From an uncultured Bacilli bacterium (GTDB taxonomy: Bacteria > Bacillota_I > Bacilli_A > RF39 > UBA660): a stretch of DNA of 25,375 bases. Location: assembly GCA_934086815.1 (NCBI GenBank), contig CAKOIM010000014.1:1-25375 (forward strand). The letters are read 5' to 3'. Position 1 is the first letter of the stretch. Each line of letters begins with the position of its first letter. The translations under genes and the position numbers were made by a program. Positions 15,237 through 22,742 of the stretch are shown one piece after another. The notes under the pieces are model-generated. The model did not search any database and was not told where the DNA came from. It saw only the letters and a list, made by a program, of their open reading frames with translations.

Positions 15237-16547
15237 TCACCTTGCCTCACATTTAATTATTATATCATATTTTTCAGATTTGTCTTTAGCAAATTTAGAT
15301 TTTTTTAAATTTGGTATCCAAACGATTTTATCATTGCTATCTACGACAAGTGGATAACTTTCTCTTTCATACTTAGGAACTTTTTCATTTATAAAAATAT
15401 CACTTACTTTTTTTGTCCCATTTAAATTTTTAACTTCCATTTTATCGCCTACTTTTACAGTCCTTACTTTAAGAGGCAATAAAATATCTTCACGACATAA
15501 ACATATACAACAATTAGTGTTATTATAAGTTTTAGAATTATAAAAAAATCTATACTTACCAAAATCTACATCGCCATTTAATAACACTTCACCTAAGCTT
15601 TCATTAATAGTTTTTTTAATAAATATTTTCCCATAACTATTATACCCTTTATAATTATTATGTAAATCTATACTAATATTTTGTTTTTCATATAATTTCA
15701 TCAACTCTTTTATTTGTTCATCACTTATATCAAAATCATCATTTTTTTGAATTTCTTTTATAATTATTTCCAAACATTTTCTTTTAATAAAATTTGTTTC
15801 TTTTTCTAATTTGTTAACAACTATATTGTTATCCACAATTATTTTTTTACTTTCAATATAATCATTTACAAAATTATCATAATTTATTAGTTCTTCAGAA
15901 AACTTTAAATATTTTTCGTGAACACTCGGATTCTCTTTTTTTAAAAAAGGTAAAACTATATGTCGATATCTATTTCTTGTATGTTCCATTAAATTATTTG
16001 TTTCATCTATTGCATAATCAATATTATTATCTTTTAAATATTTTAAAATATGTTTTTTATCTGTCGTTAACAAAGGCCTAATTATTTTATAATTATTGTT
16101 TTCCATAACCTTTCTAATTCCAATATATCCATTTAAATTACTTCCCCTCGTTAAACGCATTAAAATTGTTTCAATTAAATCGTCACCATGATGAGCTGTC
16201 AATAATATTTTTGCTTGATATTCTTCCAATACTTTTTCAAAAAAATTATATCTCTTTTCTCGAGCATCACTTTCTGTAAATTTATTATTTTTATATTCAT
16301 TTATTTCAAATAACTCGAATATTAAATCATTACTATTACAATATTTTTGCACCATTATAGCTTCCTCGTTACTTTCTATACGAACTTTATGATTAACATG
16401 TGCAACTATTACTTTTAAATTATATAAACTTTTAATGTTATTAACTAAACTTAATAAACACATAGAATCTGGTCCCCCACTACAAGCAACTACGACAATA
16501 TCATCTTTATTAATAATAGATTTTAAAAATTCTATTTCCTTGTTCAT
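15237..16547 (-). CDS. tilS: tRNA(Ile)-lysidine synthetase TilS
   Basis: The 436-aa protein opens with an N-type ATP pyrophosphatase domain with the P-loop SGGPDS (residues 23-28), followed by HVNHKVR and the TAHHGDDLIETILMRLTRGS segment, all typical of TilS. A C-terminal TilS domain follows (about 350-436, with VGDKMEVKNLNGTKKVSDIFIN). It joins lysine to C34 of tRNA-Ile(CAU), changing its reading from AUG to AUA, which is essential in most bacteria and heavily used in an AT-rich genome. Its ATG overlaps the prfB stop (ATGA), with AAGGAGAT inside the last prfB codons, so the two are translationally coupled. Confidence 0.96.
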   Translation of the reverse strand: MNKEIEFLKSIINKDDIVVVACSGGPDSMCLLSLVNNIKSLYNLKVIVAHVNHKVRIESNEEAIMVQKYCNSNDLIFELFEINEYKNNKFTESDAREKRYNFFEKVLEEYQAKILLTAHHGDDLIETILMRLTRGSNLNGYIGIRKVMENNNYKIIRPLLTTDKKHILKYLKDNNIDYAIDETNNLMEHTRNRYRHIVLPFLKKENPSVHEKYLKFSEELINYDNFVNDYIESKKIIVDNNIVVNKLEKETNFIKRKCLEIIIKEIQKNDDFDISDEQIKELMKLYEKQNISIDLHNNYKGYNSYGKIFIKKTINESLGEVLLNGDVDFGKYRFFYNSKTYNNTNCCICLCREDILLPLKVRTVKVGDKMEVKNLNGTKKVSDIFINEKVPKYERESYPLVVDSNDKIVWIPNLKKSKFAKDKSEKYDIIIKCEAR

Positions 16548-17627
16548 CTAATCTCCTTTAAATTATATAACAACATATCTTTTATATTTCCATCAAGTAT
16601 TTTTTCAGGTTCATTACTTTGATAATTACTACGATGATCTTTTACCATTTTGTAAGGTTCTAAAACATAACTTCTTATTTGACTACCAAAATTTATACTT
16701 CCCGAATTTTCTTTTAAAGAATTTATTTTAGCCTCTTCTTTTTCTAGTTCAATTATATATAATTTATTTTTCAATATCTTTAAAGCTTCCTCTTTATTAC
16801 TTAACTGACTTCTTTCATTTTGACAAGTAACTACTGTTTTTGTAGGTATATGAGTTATTCTAACCGCTGAATTACTTGTATTAACTGATTGACCTCCAGC
16901 TCCACTTGAATGATAAACATCTATTTTTAAATCTTCTTCTTTTATATCAATATTTATTTCTTTTTTTATCTCTGGCATAACACTTACCGAAGCAAAAGAA
17001 GTATGGCGTCTAGCCCCAGAATCAAACGGAGATATTCTAACTAAACGATGTACTCCATTTTCCTTTTTTAAATAGCCATAAGCATAATCTCCGGATATTT
17101 TAACAGTTACACTTTTAATACCTGCCTCTTCGCCTTTTTGTAAATCTATAACTTCCCATTTAAAATTATTTTTTTCAGCAAATCTTTCATACATTCTAAA
17201 AAGCATACTAGTCCAATCACATGATTCTGTCCCACCTGCACCTGGATGTATTTCTAAATAAGTATTTAAAAAATCAAATTCATCACTTAAAATTATATTA
17301 ATTTCTAATTCATCTATTTCTTTTTCAATTGTTAATAACTCTTCACTTACTAACTCATTTGCCTCATCTGAATCTAAACTTAACATTTCTAAACAATTAC
17401 TAATCGATGCACTTAAATTATTAAATAAATTTTTTTCTTTTTTTAAATTAGCTAACTTCTTGTTAATAAAATTGGCATTATCAACATCAGCCCAAAAATC
17501 TTCTTGTACTTGTTTTTTCTCAAGAGTAGATATTTCTTCATTTTTTTTATCTAAGTCAAAGATACCTCCCTAAGTTATTTAGTTTTAATTCATATATTTT
17601 TAGTTTGTTAATAAAATCTTCTTTCAT
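16544..17627 (-). CDS. prfB: Peptide chain release factor 2, with programmed +1 frameshift
   Basis: RF2 releases nascent chains at UGA and UAA. The gene reads from ATG 17627 (behind GAAAGGAA) for 23 codons to an in-frame TGA at 17556-17558. It continues in the +1 frame from Asp at 17557 for 337 residues, giving about 360 aa, the normal RF2 length. The RF2-type SPF tripeptide (about residue 199-201 of the full protein) that recognises the stop codon and the GGQ motif (about 244-246) that triggers hydrolysis are intact. The frameshift autoregulates RF2: low RF2 favours frameshifting. The gene leads the prfB-tilS-ftsH-secG operon. Confidence 0.96.
17556..17570 (-). promoter_or_regulatory. prfB programmed +1 frameshift site
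   Basis: The minus strand reads GGGAGGTATCTTTGAC. It has an internal Shine-Dalgarno-like GGGAGG (17565-17570), a 3-nt spacer, the slippery CTT codon and the UGA stop followed by C. This matches the classical prfB recoding signal in spacing and slip codon. The protein resumes in frame with DLD, as in Bacillus RF2. Confidence 0.95.
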
Positions 17628-17648
17628 GAAATTATTCCTTTCAACTAC

Positions 17649-17677
17649 ATTTTATCATCTTTTAATTTAAAAACCAA
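17649..17677 (-). promoter_or_regulatory. Promoter of the prfB operon
   Basis: TTGGTT (17672-17677), a 17-nt spacer and TAAAAT (17649-17654) with a TGA extension lie about 22 nt upstream of the prfB start. They follow directly after the stop codon of the kinase-like gene. No terminator separates the two genes, so read-through from the kinase-like gene is also possible. Confidence 0.5.
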
Positions 17678-17680
17678 CTA

Positions 17681-18397
17681 TCAAAAATTTCGCTTATATT
17701 TTATAATATCTCTTTTTCGAGTTAAAGCTTGAGCTGTCCCTAAAGTATTAATATCTTCTTTTAAATAATTTCGCAACTCTTCCCGAAAAGCACATAAAAA
17801 TTCATAGCCACTATTTTCTTTTCTACAATATAAATCTAATAAATCAGCATTTCTTTCTACAAACCAATTAAAATAACCATCTACTAGAAAATATTTTATT
17901 TCTAAATCTAAACCTTCTCTATTTTTTTCAAAAGTAGTTTTTCCATAATCATACTCTAAAGTATCTATAATATATAATTGTTTTCCATTAAATAAAGTAT
18001 TACGTGTAACATCATACATCTTAACATTATTATTTGTTAAAAATTTAATATCTTCCTCAGCTTTTAATATTGCCTTTGCAAAATCATCTAAATCTACATT
18101 TAAAGGATTAACTTTAAATAAATCAACCACATTAACATAATCAATAACATACCCTTGGACAATACCGTTAACAACTATAACTTCCTCCGGCCAAATAACG
18201 GTGTCATTTTTCAAATTACTAAAACGAAGAATTTCATCTTTATTTATATATGAATTTTCACCTTCAAAAAATGACCAAAATAATTTTATAACTTTGTTAT
18301 TTTTTTTATCTAAAAAACATTTTCCTTGTGTACCTTCCGATAAATAAGATAACTTACTTAAAAACATACACAAATCTTCATTACAAGCAAAATTCAT
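17681..18397 (-). CDS. Divergent protein-kinase-like protein
   Basis: The 238-aa protein shows an eroded kinase-fold pattern. A glycine-rich loop SEGTQGKCFLD (about residues 20-30) precedes VIKLF with a candidate ATP-binding Lys38. WPEEVIVVNGIVQGYVIDYV (about 69-88) resembles strand 4, strand 5 and hinge. MYDVTRNTLF (127-136) has the catalytic-loop-like Asp129 and Asn133, and YIIDTLEY (142-149) has a candidate metal-binding Asp145 in place of DFG. The C-terminal lobe is short. It could be a small kinase, an aminoglycoside phosphotransferase-like enzyme or a pseudokinase; I cannot name a family. The ATG follows GAGGGGG. It is divergent from the metal ATPase gene, with the two -35 boxes only 7 nt apart. 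Confidence 0.68.
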   Translation of the reverse strand: MNFACNEDLCMFLSKLSYLSEGTQGKCFLDKKNNKVIKLFWSFFEGENSYINKDEILRFSNLKNDTVIWPEEVIVVNGIVQGYVIDYVNVVDLFKVNPLNVDLDDFAKAILKAEEDIKFLTNNNVKMYDVTRNTLFNGKQLYIIDTLEYDYGKTTFEKNREGLDLEIKYFLVDGYFNWFVERNADLLDLYCRKENSGYEFLCAFREELRNYLKEDINTLGTAQALTRKRDIIKYKRNF

Positions 18398-18420
18398 TTT
18401 TCCCCCTCAATTGAATTAAT

Positions 18421-18449
18421 ATGTTAGCACATTTTATTTATAAAGTCCA
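18421..18449 (-). promoter_or_regulatory. Promoter of the kinase-like gene
   Basis: TGGACT (18444-18449), a 17-nt spacer and TAACAT (18421-18426) with TGC extension lie 24 nt upstream of the ATG. It is back to back with the promoter of the metal ATPase gene. Confidence 0.45.
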
Positions 18450-18456
18450 TAATAAC

Positions 18457-18485
18457 TTGATAATATTTTTTAAATTAAATATAAT
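18457..18485 (+). promoter_or_regulatory. Promoter of the P1B-type metal ATPase gene
   Basis: TTGATA (18457-18462), an exact 17-nt spacer and a perfect TATAAT (18480-18485) give a strong promoter, with start near 18492 and a leader of about 31 nt. An AT-rich inverted sequence (ATAATATTAT, about 18481-18490) overlaps the -10 and could bind a repressor, but it is too simple in composition to claim as an operator. Confidence 0.75.
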
Positions 18486-18522
18486 ATTATTGTTATAAAT
18501 TTTGCAAATAGGGAGGAAGTTT

Positions 18523-20544
18523 ATGAAAAAATATAAATACAATATAAATAATTTAGATTGTGCTAATTGCGCTAGAGAAATAGAAGATAGTTTAAATAAA
18601 AATAAAGATTTTAAAAATGTATGTGTAAATTTTAATACATCAAAGCTAATGTTTGAATCTAATAAAGATTTTAATTTAAATGAATTAAACAAATTAATAA
18701 AAAAAGTAGAACCAGACATTTTTTTAAGTATCGAAGAAGTCAGTGTTAATAACTATAAGTTAACATCCTTAATAATAGGTACTGTACTTTCTTTATTAGC
18801 ATATATTTTACCATTTCCAAATATATTAAAATTAGTAATTTACATAATATCATATTTTCTTTTATTATATAAAACCTTCTTTAATGCATTAAAACTTTTA
18901 ATAAAAAATAAAACCATTAATGAAAATGCATTGATATCTATCTCTGCAATCGGAGCTTTATGTATAGGTGAAGTTTTAGAAGGTATGATGGTGATAGTCT
19001 TATATAATATTGGTAAAATTTTAGAAGAAAAAGCTGTTAATAACTCGCGTAATTCCATTAAAAATATATTGAGTATTAAAGAACCATATGCCAATAAAAA
19101 AGTAAATAATAATTTTGTAAAGGTTAATGTCGAAGATATAAACATAAACGATATATTATGTGTTAAAAAAGGCGAAAAAGTACCTGTTGATGGAGTACTT
19201 ATAAGTAATAGTGCAACACTTGATTCATCTCTTTTAACCGGAGAATCTGAACTTGTTCAAAAAGCAAAGAAAGATACTATATTATCTGGTTGCATTAATA
19301 ATGGTGATACTATTGAAATTAAAGCAACAACAAAATACGAAGATTCTACGGTTGCTAAAATATTAGACTTAATAGAAAATGCAACAAATAAGAAAACTAA
19401 AACTGAAACAACTGTTACCAAAATAAGTAAAGTTTATACACCACTAGTAATGATTATAGCAATTATTATTGTATTATTTCTTCCGCAAATTATAAATATA
19501 ACTTATATAGAAAGTCTTTATCGTGGGTTAACATTTTTAGTTATATCGTGTCCATGTGCCATTGCTATTTCTGTTCCCCTTTCATATTTTACCGCAATAG
19601 GTACAGCTAGTAAAAATGGCATTTTAATAAAGGGAAGTAATTACTTAGATAATTTAAATAATGTTAAAAATATAATATTTGACAAAACAGGAACTTTAAC
19701 AAATGGATCTTTTAATATTGAAAATATAATAATTTATGATAAAAAATATAAAGAAGATGATATTATTAACTTGTTAATAACTGGTGAAAGTTTATCTAAC
19801 CATCCAATTTCTAAATCTATTTTAAATTATTATAAGAAAACACCGGATACAACAAATGTTACTAACTTCAAAGAACATGAAGGAAAGGGATTATCTTATG
19901 AAATAAATAATGATAAAGTTATAATAGGTAACAACAAATTATGTAAATGTAAAAATGATGTTAGTTTACATATTAATGTTAATAATAAACATATTGCATC
20001 CATAATTATTAATGATGGAATTAAAGATAATGCCAAAGAAGTTATAAACAGATTAAAAGCATATAATATAAAGACATTTATGTTTACTGGGGATAAAAAA
20101 GATATTGCTTTAGCTACTTGTAAAAAATTAAATATTGATAAAGTATATTATGAAATGTTACCGCAAGATAAATATGATGAGTATTCAAAGATTGCAAAAA
20201 ATAATAATATTACAATATTCGTTGGTGATGGCATAAATGATGCTCCTGTTTTAAAAAGAGCTGATGTTGGAATTTCAATGGGAAGTATAGGTAGCGATGC
20301 AGCAATTGAAGCGAGTGATATTGTCTTAATGAATGATGATTTATCTAAAATAACTAAAGCAATTGAAATATCTAAATATAACAAAAACATTATTAAACAA
20401 AATTTAATATTTGCATTAGGTATCAAAACATTAATTTTAATATTAAGTGTTTGTGGCCTTGCTAACATGTGGTTTGCAGTTTTTGCAGATACAGGACTTA
20501 CCCTACTTACTATTTTAAATTCGTTAAGAATTACTAAATTATAA
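18523..20544 (+). CDS. P1B-2 type heavy-metal (Zn/Cd/Pb) translocating ATPase
   Basis: The 673-aa pump starts at ATG 18523 behind GGGAGG; an in-frame upstream ATG at 18502 has no ribosome site. It has one N-terminal heavy-metal-associated domain with CANC (Cys13, Cys16), the actuator motif TGES (239-242), the membrane metal site CPC (343-345), DKTGT with phosphorylated Asp387, an HP motif (SNHPIS) in the nucleotide domain, and GDGINDAP near the end. The last helices contain N...K and ADTGLTLL, the pattern of ZntA/CadA pumps, not the YN and MSS patterns of copper pumps. It should export zinc, cadmium or lead. No ArsR/MerR-type metal regulator is next to it. Confidence 0.93.
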   Translation: MKKYKYNINNLDCANCAREIEDSLNKNKDFKNVCVNFNTSKLMFESNKDFNLNELNKLIKKVEPDIFLSIEEVSVNNYKLTSLIIGTVLSLLAYILPFPNILKLVIYIISYFLLLYKTFFNALKLLIKNKTINENALISISAIGALCIGEVLEGMMVIVLYNIGKILEEKAVNNSRNSIKNILSIKEPYANKKVNNNFVKVNVEDININDILCVKKGEKVPVDGVLISNSATLDSSLLTGESELVQKAKKDTILSGCINNGDTIEIKATTKYEDSTVAKILDLIENATNKKTKTETTVTKISKVYTPLVMIIAIIIVLFLPQIINITYIESLYRGLTFLVISCPCAIAISVPLSYFTAIGTASKNGILIKGSNYLDNLNNVKNIIFDKTGTLTNGSFNIENIIIYDKKYKEDDIINLLITGESLSNHPISKSILNYYKKTPDTTNVTNFKEHEGKGLSYEINNDKVIIGNNKLCKCKNDVSLHINVNNKHIASIIINDGIKDNAKEVINRLKAYNIKTFMFTGDKKDIALATCKKLNIDKVYYEMLPQDKYDEYSKIAKNNNITIFVGDGINDAPVLKRADVGISMGSIGSDAAIEASDIVLMNDDLSKITKAIEISKYNKNIIKQNLIFALGIKTLILILSVCGLANMWFAVFADTGLTLLTILNSLRITKL

Positions 20545-20545
20545 T

Positions 20546-20579
20546 AAAAATGTTAACTACGTTTGGTTAACATTTTTTT
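20546..20579. terminator. Bidirectional intrinsic terminator between the metal ATPase and fic genes
   Basis: AAAAATGTTAAC pairs with GTTAACATTTTT around an 8-nt loop (20546-20577). With A on one flank and T on the other, it can end transcription from the plus-strand ATPase and from the converging fic genes on the minus strand. Confidence 0.85.
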
Positions 20580-20602
20580 ATTCTATATAATAAGCTTGAT
20601 TT

Positions 20603-21479
20603 TTACTCGTCGGAGTATTTGGAAATACCATTTTCACTATACCATTTTCTATCGCCGGATTTAAATAATTTATTTACATAATTACTTATATGATTTACTT
20701 GATTATTAATGCTTTTTACTAATCCATCTAAAACTTCATCTATCATTTTTAACATAAACTCAATAAATTCAGTTGATTGGCCATTAATATTACAATTTTG
20801 AATGACTTTATAGTAGTCTTCTTGGTATTTTTTTATTTCTGTTTCTATCGGAACATATTCAAATATTTCTTCCCAATTACAAAGTATTACATTTTGCCAA
20901 AGCCTTGCTGTTCTACCATTTCCATCACTAAATGGATGAATAAATACAAATTCATAATGAAATATAGAAGATAGTATTAAAGGATGAATTTCATTTTTTT
21001 GAGCTTTCATCCAATCAAATAATTGTTTAACTAGTAAGTTTACTTGTTCAGCCGGAGGACAAATAAAAATACAATTACCGTTTTCATCGAAAACGCCTTC
21101 TTTGCCCTTTCTAAAATTTCCAGCATCACTAACAGTTAAATAAGTCATTAAACCATGCATTTTTTTTTAAATCAGATATTGAATACGGATCAACTTCCTT
21201 AATTTTTAAATAGGCATTATAAGCATTTTGCACTTCTTGTATTTCCTTTTTAGGCCCGACGACTACTTTACCATCAATTATATCTTTAACTTGCCTAAAA
21301 GATAATGAATTTGCTTCAATTGCCAATGAAGAATGAATTGATTTAATTCTATTATTTCGTATTAATATCGGCATTCGATTTAATTCTTTATAATTATCCA
21401 ATTTACCAATTTTTTTCATAATAGAAGATATACTATCTAGTATTACAGAAGTAATAGTATATGAATCATAATTATTCAC
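20603..21479 (-). pseudogene. Fic/DOC-family AMP-transferase gene interrupted by a frameshift in an A9 tract
   Basis: Two overlapping frames together encode one Fic protein of about 291 aa. The first (GTG 21479, AGGTGA upstream) gives residues 1-106, ending in DLKK, then runs out of frame to a stop. The second resumes with MHGLMTYL and carries the complete active site HPFSDGNGR (about 181-189). The break is at nine A (21160-21168, minus strand); eight A would join the frames exactly. The N-terminal SSLAIEAN resembles the class II inhibitory motif (S/T)xxxE(G/N). Fic enzymes attach AMP or other phosphates to target proteins. It may be a pseudogene, a gene read by transcriptional slippage or phase variation, or a sequencing error. 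The second frame has no ribosome site of its own. Confidence 0.88.
21160..21168 (-). other. A9 homopolymer at the fic frameshift
   Basis: The minus strand has nine consecutive A between GATTT and TGCATGG. The flanking codons read Asp-Leu-Lys-Lys. With eight A the frame continues Met-His-Gly-Leu-Met, where Fic proteins usually have a similar HG.M segment. Runs of this length are prone to polymerase slippage. Confidence 0.9.
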
Positions 21480-21506
21480 TTTTAATCACCTTAACTTTAT
21501 ACAAAT

Positions 21507-21535
21507 ATTATACTATTTTTAAATTTAAGAGCCAA
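21507..21535 (-). promoter_or_regulatory. Promoter of the frameshifted fic gene
   Basis: TTGGCT (21530-21535), a 17-nt spacer and perfect TATAAT (21507-21512) lie about 28 nt upstream of the GTG start. Three 12-bp repeats sit immediately upstream of the -35. Confidence 0.7.
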
Positions 21536-21539
21536 TTAT

Positions 21540-21575
21540 CTTGTACGTTTTCTTGTATGTTTTCTTGTATACTTA
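21540..21575. repeat. Three tandem 12-bp repeats beside the fic promoter
   Basis: On the plus strand CTTGTACGTTTT, CTTGTATGTTTT and CTTGTATACTTA follow one another without gaps (third copy degenerate). They lie between the two fic genes, directly upstream of the -35 box of the downstream one. The position and near-helical-turn period suggest a protein-binding site; this is inference. Confidence 0.75.
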
Positions 21576-21586
21576 TTTTTTATTAA

Positions 21587-22513
21587 CTATAATAATTCTA
21601 AATATTTCTTTAACATTACCATTTCTAACTTTGTTATTAATTTAACAAAATCTGTATAATCTCTAGTTGTATGTGCCTTATCTAATGCTTCATAATATTT
21701 TAATCTATCTTCTTTTTTTATTATTATGGGATTATATCCATGATTCATTAAATCCAAATTCATTAGTAACCTTGAAGTTCTGCCATTTCCATCTATGAAT
21801 GGATGAATTTTAACTAATTCACCGTGTAATAATGAGGCTTGAATAATTGGATGAAAATTATTCCAATTTTTATAATTTAAAACTAATTTTTCCATTAACT
21901 CTGGAACTTTCAAATAATCTGGAGAAATATGAGTAGCCCCTTTTATAGTTACATTTTCCCTTCTATATCTTCCCGCATTTTCATCGTCAATGTTTTTTAA
22001 AACTAATTGATGAATACTTTTGATATTCCATTCAGTAATAGGATTATTTTCTTTCACCAAATCATTTAAATACAAAATAGCCTTTTGATGATTTATCGCC
22101 TCTAAATGTTCCTTTATTGATTTTCCGCCTACTGTAATTCCTTCTAGTACATCTTGTGTTTCTTTAAGTGTCAAAGTATTTCCCTCTATACCATTGCTGT
22201 TATATGTCCATTCAAGATTAATAGATTCTTCTAAAGATTTTAAAGTTTCCTTGGGAATTGGCCTTTTACTATCAAGTTCTTTTTTTAAATTATCCACTTC
22301 ATTAAAATAGTTATCTTTTAAATCAATAATAAAAGCTAAATTATCAACTTTAATAACTCGTTTATCCACCGGTTTTATCGCATCAATAGGTATATTCCAG
22401 CTATTACCACTCTTAATAGCTCCTTCAATTCGACCTTCTTGTAATAGTTGTCTAATTCTTCTTTCACTTATATTCCATTTTTTTACAGCTTCTTTAGTAG
22501 TCATAAATTTCAT
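21587..22513 (-). CDS. Fic family protein with N-terminal helix-turn-helix domain
   Basis: This intact protein (308 aa from ATG 22513) opens with a MerR/excisionase-like DNA-binding domain: TTKEAVKKWNISERRIRQLLQEGRIEGAIKSG-type sequence, residues about 5-45. The Fic domain follows, with the active site HPFIDGNGR at 237-245. An N-terminal inhibitory motif (Ser106...Glu110-Gly-Asn, within NSNGIEGN) fits class II Fic proteins, which are self-inhibited until the helix moves. It should modify a protein target, most often by AMPylation; the target is unknown. ATG 22513 is preferred over a GTG four codons upstream because AGAGGTGA precedes it at the right distance and overlaps the GTG. No antitoxin-like small gene is adjacent. 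No terminator follows, so it may be co-transcribed with the frameshifted fic. Confidence 0.92.
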   Translation of the reverse strand: MKFMTTKEAVKKWNISERRIRQLLQEGRIEGAIKSGNSWNIPIDAIKPVDKRVIKVDNLAFIIDLKDNYFNEVDNLKKELDSKRPIPKETLKSLEESINLEWTYNSNGIEGNTLTLKETQDVLEGITVGGKSIKEHLEAINHQKAILYLNDLVKENNPITEWNIKSIHQLVLKNIDDENAGRYRRENVTIKGATHISPDYLKVPELMEKLVLNYKNWNNFHPIIQASLLHGELVKIHPFIDGNGRTSRLLMNLDLMNHGYNPIIIKKEDRLKYYEALDKAHTTRDYTDFVKLITKLEMVMLKKYLELL

Positions 22514-22536
22514 ACTTTCTTTCACCTCTATATAGT

Positions 22537-22565
22537 ATTAGATCGTTATCGGTAGTATCAGTCAA
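22537..22565 (-). promoter_or_regulatory. Promoter of the intact fic gene
   Basis: TTGACT (22560-22565), a 17-nt spacer and TCTAAT (22537-22542) lie about 24 nt upstream of ATG 22513. The spacer and flanks contain GC-bearing words (GATACTACC, GATAACGATC) unlike the surrounding AT-rich DNA, so a bound regulator is possible, perhaps the gene's own HTH domain; that is inference. Confidence 0.65.
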
Positions 22566-22656
22566 CTAAAATATTTTACTCTTGCATCTATAAATATTAG
22601 TTCCTTTCTACATACAACTCTAGCACATGTGTATGTTATTTGGAACAAATATATAT

Positions 22657-22691
22657 AAAAATGTTATCACGTTTTTTGTGATAACATTTTT
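22657..22691. terminator. Bidirectional-looking intrinsic terminator downstream of secA
   Basis: A 14-bp perfect stem, AAAAATGTTATCAC with GTGATAACATTTTT around a 7-nt loop. On the minus strand it follows the secA stop codon by about 50 nt and ends in T. It resembles the terminator at 20546-20579 (both start AAAAATGTTA), so similar hairpins bracket the fic pair. Confidence 0.85.
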
Positions 22692-22742
22692 CTTAATTAT
22701 TATGAGCATAATTTTTCAAAAGTTTAAAATACTTTTAAATTC

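Noticed and set aside
17556..17558. In-frame TGA in prfB as evidence for UGA recoding to Trp or a pseudogene
   Set aside because: The full programmed-frameshift signal surrounds it, and other genes (for example tilS and cdaA) use TGA as their natural stop.
21129..21160. Overlap of two separate genes rather than one broken Fic gene
   Set aside because: Both halves align to consecutive parts of a single Fic protein and meet at a homopolymer. The second half has no ribosome site.
21540..21575. Possible CRISPR array
   Set aside because: The three repeats are 12 bp, contiguous and without spacers; there are no cas genes.
20603..22513. Fic pair as a classical Fic-antitoxin (FicT/FicA or Phd-Doc) toxin-antitoxin system
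   Set aside because: There is no small antitoxin gene. Both proteins carry, or nearly carry, the inhibitory helix within their own chain (class II arrangement).
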